Origin: Chenopodium formosanum
Taxonomy: Eukaryota > Streptophyta > Magnoliopsida > Caryophyllales > Amaranthaceae
Assembly (NCBI GenBank): GCA_024500155.1
Contig: CM044859.1
Coordinates: forward strand, 48,220,003 to 48,284,002
Direction: 5' to 3'
DNA: 64,000 nt
Below, one piece after another: positions 58,537 through 64,000 of the stretch (position 1 is the stretch's first letter; the number at the start of each line of letters is the position of its first letter). The position numbers and the translations under genes were made by a program. The notes under the pieces were generated by a model. The model saw only the letters and a program-made list of their open reading frames with translations, did not search any database and was not told where the DNA came from.

Positions 58537-58901
58537 TTGGGATGTTCAATTTTAGATATCCGATCCGAAAATTCGAATAATCCGAAAATTCGAATATCCG
58601 AAATTTTCGGATCAGAGAAATTGCGATCCGAATCCGATCCGAAATTTTCGGATATCCGAATTTTCGGATATGATATCCGGATCTTCGGATTGGATAATCG
58701 GATATTCGGATCGGATAGTCGGGTTTACGGATCGGGTAGTTATTTTCGGACAAAATTCGATCCTAAAATCCGAATTTTTTTCGGATATCCGATCCGAAAT
58801 ATTCGAAACCTTAAAAACCGGATCTGATATCCGAAATTTCGGATCGGATCATCAGATTTTCGGATCGGATATATCGGACCGGATATTTTTGAACACCCCT
58901 A
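58537..58901. mobile_element. hAT-like MITE, 365 bp
   Basis: Terminal inverted repeats TTGGGATGTTCAA and TTGAACACCCCTA (TAGGGGTGTTCAA type), with an 8-bp duplication CTTTGAAT (58529-58536) / TTTTGAAT (58902-58909). The interior is a dense run of TTCGGATATCCGA and ATTCGGAT variants in both orientations. The ends and TSD length fit hAT. No transposase. Confidence 0.8.
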
Positions 58902-58909
58902 TTTTGAAT

Positions 58910-60160
58910 AAGGTGGTGTCCTTTGACCTTCCATGATTTTGAGGAAGGGTCGAGCTTAAGACCATAAGCAAGCGCTTCCCGGGAGGCAACCCGGAGATTC
59001 CTAACTTTTTCTTTTGATTTCTATTTTCTTAATTTTCTTTCTTTTTTTTTCCTTTCTTTCACTTATTTTTCTTTTGGATTTATAGGGTGAATTCATGGAA
59101 ATGGATTAATTCAAATGAGAACGAGCAATGGAAAGGTGTTTTGCGATTTTTGATGTTATTATGTTCGATTTTATCGAATTTTGAGGTAAAGGGTAAGAAA
59201 TTTTATTGAGGTAAGATAGGGAAAATTGTGCTAAAATTTAAAGTAAGTTTGAACTTGGTGGGTTCATTGTGGTGCTAGCATTATTTTGGGATGTTGAGCC
59301 CACTGTCAACATGTTTAGGAACTGCCATATTTGGTGGGTTCAATAGCCCTGAGATTATATTGAGCGAAGAGCCCACACGTAAACGCACCAAAGAAGCAAG
59401 AAGAATGAAATCCTAACTGTCGTGGGCGCTCCAGGGGAGGGCGCGACCGCGTGGGCGCTCACCCTTGCAGCAGCCGTGCATTATATTCTTCTTTCCCCTT
59501 TCTTTTCCTCATTTCTCCTTCTTCCCTATCACACTCGAGCGCACCGTTTCACATTCACTCATAAACCGCACAAACCCTAACTCACTCTTATCAAATTTCA
59601 TCACATAATTAACCAAATTTTCATAAAAAATCATCAAATATTCCTACATTTTCATCATTTTCAACAAAGAATACACTACTTCCATCCATTTCAATCTCCA
59701 ATCTCTCTCATCTATTGTTGCTGCAATTTGGGGTTTTTTGATTTTGAGAGAATTGGTGGCCAAAACTTGTTCATTCTTGCTCCTTGTATTGTATAATCAT
59801 CTTCTTTTACTCTTAATTGCATTATTATATCATATAGTTGCAAGTATTAGATGGTTCATGGTTATGAATAGTAGTAGTATGAATTTTGGTGATTTTGATG
59901 ATTGATATTGAATTTTGGTGATTATTTATGTTGTTTGTTTATTGTTATTGCCTCACATTGTGTTGTTTGATGTTTTTGTAGCTAATTTGAGCATATTTGT
60001 TGAGAATTGGTGAAGTCGGATTTTTGGTAGTTTGGTAGCATGATATTGGCTTGATGAGCATTGGTTTTTGGTTACATTGTGATTGATGATTGATTGGGAA
60101 GCAATAGTTGATTTGAATTGGTGGTGATTGTGTAAATTTAAGATTGTTTGACTTTGGTAG
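58910..60160 (+). other. Athila-like 3' non-coding region
   Basis: Begins with GTCGAGCTTAAGACC and CAAGCGCTTCCCGGGAGGCA (58948-58985), a phrase I recognise as common downstream of pol in Athila-type elements. The rest has no supported frame. A GC-rich spot lies at 59423-59465 (GGGCGCGACCGCGTGGGCG). No Athila 3' LTR is reached before element G. Confidence 0.6.
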
Positions 60161-60734
60161 TGTAGACACCCATTTGTGTCTCCCCAAAAACAAAACCCGG
60201 TGATGAGTACCTTTCACGTCGAATCATAATTGAATGAAGTGAAAGTGTGGAAAGTCTAGTGTTGCGGATATTTTTAATTTCTTTTCTTTTCTCTCTGTTT
60301 TTGAAAACCTATTTTAAGAAAACAGCCAATACAGTTTTGTTGGTTCATAGCAAGGGTCCAATAATGGTGTAGTTGGATGGGGCTTGAAAAGATCTTTCCA
60401 ATGATATATTATAAGCCCAATTCTGATGAATAATGAGGAAGTTATGGCCAAATTACTAAATTAGGCCCAGTTTGAGCCTTATATGCGGCCTAATGATCTA
60501 GAGGAGGGCCTAATATGGATTTATCATTCCTAATGCAATTAGGAGTGGTTTTAGTCTTCTAGATTCTTCTAGAAGGTTCTTTTCATTCCTAATTCAATTA
60601 GCATTGATAAATTGACTTTTGTTGAGTTTTTGGAATTTTAACCTGAATAAAAGGGTGTTTTTGAGGAAAATACAATTTTATCCTCCTGTACGGATAAATT
60701 TTATTTTAATTTAGAAAACGCGTAAAAAATTAAA

Positions 60735-60802
60735 TAGCGCCTAATGCTAGACATTAGCACCAGGCGCTAAGCTTGGCGCTAATGTCAGCGTCTGGCGCTA
60801 AC
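60735..60802. repeat. GC-rich dyads in U3 of LTR G
   Basis: TAGCGCC (60735-60741) pairs with GGCGCTA (60763-60769), enclosing CTAATG-CTAGA-CATTAG. Two further GGCGCTAA copies follow (60775, 60794). Located about 60-130 bp upstream of the TATA box, as in the other families. Confidence 0.75.
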
Positions 60803-60860
60803 TTCGTTTTTTCACGTTGAAACTCTAGTTTGTTTTTCTATCTTTTTGGCTGATTTTCTC

Positions 60861-60869
60861 TATAAATAG
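60861..60869 (+). promoter_or_regulatory. TATA box of LTR G
   Basis: TATAAATAG followed by CCTCCTAAAAACTTC, at the same relative place as in T1 LTRs. Confidence 0.65.
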
Positions 60870-61474
60870 CCTCCTAAAAACTTCATTTTTCATCAACATT
60901 AACAACCATCAATTATCATCAATTCTCAAGAATTCTCTAATTCTCTTCTCTCTCGAAGCTAAAGCTTTCTTTCTTTTTTTCTAAACCAACCCTTTTTACA
61001 TACAAAATTCCGCATTCACAAGACTTAGAAACACCTAGCATAGTTCGAAGTTGCCTTCACCCTAGACGTGAAAGGTTTGATATTTCTGAGGGTTTGGTCT
61101 CAAATATCTATTTTAATTATTTAATTTAATTGTTTTAATTTATTATTTTCCTTGAAGTTACTAACGTGTGTATTTTGTTATTTAAAAAAAAAAAAAATAC
61201 GAGGCATCCAAGTAAGTGCTTTAATGGTTTTAATTAATATAGAAATCATGCTTAGGTTGTTATTATGATTCCTAGCGTCATGTTAGGGTGTTTTGATCTT
61301 CCTAGAATCATGTTTAGGGTAACAACTAAAAAATGCTAATATCAAAGTATGATTAAAAGTATGATGCCTTTTATATTCTTTCCTAATATTCATGTTAGTA
61401 TCATGTTAGGGTTAAATATTTTATTTTTATTGTTTAGTGACATGCTAGGGTTTGTTATTAATCTTGTTAGTATC

Positions 61475-64000
61475 TGTAGGCGTCGTTCGAAGTGCACCTA
61501 CGTTAAAAAGCATGTGGTGAATATGCTTGGCACTCATAGGAAGTGGGAATTGACATATACGATAAGGGACACGATTAGGGACAAATAACGTAGGGAGCCG
61601 CCAACAAGTTTTTAAGGAACTTGTAAACCGTTCACGGATCATAAAAAGGCAACCACGATAAGGGACAACGATAGGCAACAACGATTGACCCGTGAAGGTT
61701 ACACCCCATTCATAATCCATGAGATTACTAACTCCATATGGTTCGGAACCACGAAAGGAGGATCGGGGATGATGGTACGAAGTGAGTCATGGAGTCACAT
61801 TCGCCCATATTGGCCTCTACTCGATTCTTATAGTGAAAAGCATTCCTGCGATCTCAAAGGCATACAAACAAAGATTCAATTTGCTCCAATCTATTATTAG
61901 GCTAAATCGGTTGAATATTAATGCAACATATTATTCTAAAATATTGGTGATCACTTGTTTTAATAACAAGATTAAAAAGGAACCTAAACCGGTTGTCCAA
62001 ATTATCTTATTAGGCGTGATTTTCAATTACATATTCCCTTTAAACATGCAATATGGTGATCAATAAAAAATAATAATAGAATAAACATTAATATTGGAAG
62101 CAATTTAACCATAATAGCGTTAGTCAAATCAAATATAAAATAACCTAATCATGATACTAGCAATAAGAAAATAAAATAAGAGTAATTAAATTAAGGAAAA
62201 TTTGTCAGAAACAACCTTTTAAAGTGTCCACTTTACTAAAAACAACCTTTTAAATTTTTTTTTGCAACTTCAGACCACATTATAAAATTTTTTTATCAAA
62301 GACAACCAAATGCTATTTTCCGGCGTTGACTCTATTTTTCCCGATGTTGACCATTAGTGTGCAACGCACATGACCTCGTATATTGCTTAATACACCAATT
62401 TTCCTCCAATTCACTCGTACAAAAAGAGGGATGAAAGAGAAGCAGGGATTTTAATAGGAGTTAATTGGAGGGGAAAAGGGGTGTATTAAGCAATATAGGA
62501 GGTCACGTGACTCGCACACTCGTGGTCAACATCGGGAAAAATAGAGTCAACGCCGAAAAGTAACATTTGGTTGTCTTTGATAAAAAAATTTTATAATGTG
62601 GTCTGAAATTGCAAAAAAAATTTTAAAAGGTTGTTTTAAATAAAGTGGACACTTTAAAAGGTTGTTTCTGACAAATTTTCCTTAAATTAATTAATTACTC
62701 ACATTCCGCGCGTTCCTTTAAATTGCTACATCATGAATAAACTGTTAGTAACTTCAATAAAAATATAAATCAAATGGAAATTAAATTAAATAAATATAGA
62801 TTTGATTTGGTCCAAACCCTCAGTTATTTATACCTTTCACACCTTGGTTTAAGTATAGAACTTTGGGTATTGTATGAACTCCTTGGAGTGCTTAAGGAAG
62901 AAATGATAGAATTAGAAATATAGGTTTAAGGCTTAGAATATGGGAGAGAGAGAAGAGAATAATTTTTGGTGTAAAGAGAGAAAGAGAGAAGGATTTGATG
63001 ATCAAGCTTGTTGATGAATAAAAAAGGGGAGATATGACCTCTATTTATAAGGGTAAAAGAGGGGTCGAATCAAGAAAAGATAAGAATTCGAATCGGATAA
63101 AACGCTTGCGATTGACAACAGTTTTTGCGGTTTTTGTTTTTATCATATCTTTTGAACCAGAAATCGGAATAAGATGAATAAGATATGGTTGGAAAGCTCT
63201 TGAAGTCTAATTTCTAACCCGATTGAAATCAGATTAAAATATTTTGTAGAACAAAAGATATAGCCGAAATAGTGAGACGGTTTCAGTTTTGGATAGAGTT
63301 TGACATTTTATTCATATCTTTTCCGTTATAGTTCGGAATTGATATTATAATATATCTTTGGAAAGATAATTTCAAGGGCTATCCAACCATATAAAATTTG
63401 GATAAAAAACTATAATACACGAAAATAATATCTGTCTATCTTTGAACGTCTTTCAATTCGGATATAAATAGGATTTTCAAAAAAAGGAGTTTTATTCAAT
63501 TTCAAACTATTTAATCTTATCTTTTCAAAAAGGATAATTAAGATCTTTTAGAAACTTATAGAAGCTTCCAATTAATCCTAATTGGTTTAGGAATGGGATT
63601 AAATAATTTGGACCCTCCACATGATCATTGGGTCGTAGGTAAGGTGGGCTTAGGTTCGGTTTGGGCTAGTTTAATATTTTGGCCATAACTTATTCGTTAT
63701 AACTCGGATTTGGGCTTATAATATATCGTTGGAAAGATATTTTAAAGCCCCATCCAAAAATTCAATCATTGGACCCAGATTATGGACCAAAATAAACTGG
63801 ATTAAACGTTTTTATAAAAAGGACACGAAATGAATGATTTTAAAGGACACGAAATGAATTATTTTGGGTTTAAAGGCACGAAAAGAGGAAAATGAGTTAT
63901 GGTTTTGGAAAATGGGCTAGTAATAGGGTTGGTTTATGAAATGGAAATATGGATTTAAGAACTCCAAAAATTAAATACTCAACCCGACCAATAATGGTGG
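61475..64000 (-). mobile_element. T1 LTR H, minus strand, runs off the window
   Basis: Begins TGTAGGCGTCGTTCG and follows the long T1 LTR (A subfamily) to within roughly 60 bp of its expected sense start. The left target sequence would be GTATC (61470-61474). TATAAATAG (minus) at 63041-63049. No GC dyads, like element A. Contains the MITE at 62195-62681. Solo LTR or full element cannot be decided. Confidence 0.9.
62195..62681. mobile_element. Mutator-like long-TIR MITE, 487 bp
   Basis: Ends GGAAAATTTGTCAGAAACAACC and its inverse (broken into a nearly complete foldback), with arms of roughly 160-215 bp pairing (AAGTGTCCACTTTA; TTGACTCTATTTTTCCCGATG; TTGCTTAATACACC and their complements). Target duplication of 9 bp, TTAAATTAA (62186-62194 and 62682-62690), is typical of Mutator-like elements. 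LTR A at the same site lacks it. No transposase. Confidence 0.88.

Larger units (their letters stand above)
60161..61474 (+). mobile_element. LTR of element G (family T3), interrupted
   Basis: Starts TGTAGACACCCATTTGTGTC at 60161 with a CTCCCC...AAACCCGG block like T1, but most of the body differs. The left target sequence is GGTAG (60156-60160). TATAAATAG at 60861-60869. Cut at 61475 by LTR H; the rest should lie right of the window. Whether G is a solo LTR or a full element cannot be told here. Confidence 0.75.

Overview
This window is plant nuclear DNA, very probably from a eudicot with a large, repeat-rich genome. It is AT-rich and carries telo-box-like AAACCCTAA motifs. It is built almost entirely of LTR retrotransposons of plant-specific Ty3 (Tat/Ogre-like and Athila-like) and Ty1/copia types, plus small DNA transposons. 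No intact host gene, rRNA or tRNA gene was found. The species cannot be named from the sequence.

Positions 1-39981 are a nest of one family of gag-only, non-autonomous elements (TR-GAG type), here called T1, with LTRs of about 1.7-2.2 kb that start TGTAGACACC and end GCCTACA. The oldest copy is B (+), present in pieces (5323-6455, 15893-18710, 28295-29669, 38944-39981). Three complete T1 elements sit inside B, each with a 5-bp target duplication: A (6456-15887, +, CATGG), C (18711-28294, -, CTTAG) and D (29670-38943, -, ATACG). A related element E (family T2, -) appears to have entered B's 5' LTR. E itself carries a T1 solo LTR, F (985-2684, ACGGT). Each T1 element reads: LTR, primer site, about 1.5-1.9 kb leader, one gag frame of about 370 codons, about 2.7 kb of non-coding sequence, purine tract, LTR. 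There is no protease, reverse transcriptase or integrase, and none of the four gag copies is intact, so mobilisation in trans is implied.

The most striking signal lies in the non-coding DNA of T1. The 3' region carries a 32-bp tandem array (9, 8, 7 and 2 copies in A, B, C and D) and a roughly 73-bp tandem array (4, 4, 3 and 8 copies). Their units form short hairpins with 8-nt loops, and paired bases in the stems change together between units. The U3 part of many LTRs and the leader carry clusters of GC-rich dyads (CCGTG-N-CACGG and CCGTC-N-GACGG) with symmetric flanks. Families T2 and T3 carry different GC-rich dyads at the same LTR position, upstream of the TATA box.

Positions 39982-45582 hold minus-strand coding remnants: a fragment resembling Ogre ORF1 (DUF7745-like) and a multi-exon plant-mobile-domain pseudogene broken by an Athila-like solo LTR (42306-43935). 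A small tandem array at 41404-42018 is split by a Mutator-like MITE (41496-41838).

From 45583 an Athila-like element (+) begins. Its 5' LTR is split by a decayed Ty1/copia element (46073-54283). Its gag and protease remnants follow (55571-58174), but the rest of pol is missing; a hAT-like MITE sits at 58537-58901. At 60161 a third Ogre-like LTR (G, family T3, +) starts inside the Athila element. It is interrupted at 61475 by a T1 LTR (H, -) that runs off the window and carries a long-TIR Mutator-like MITE (62195-62681).
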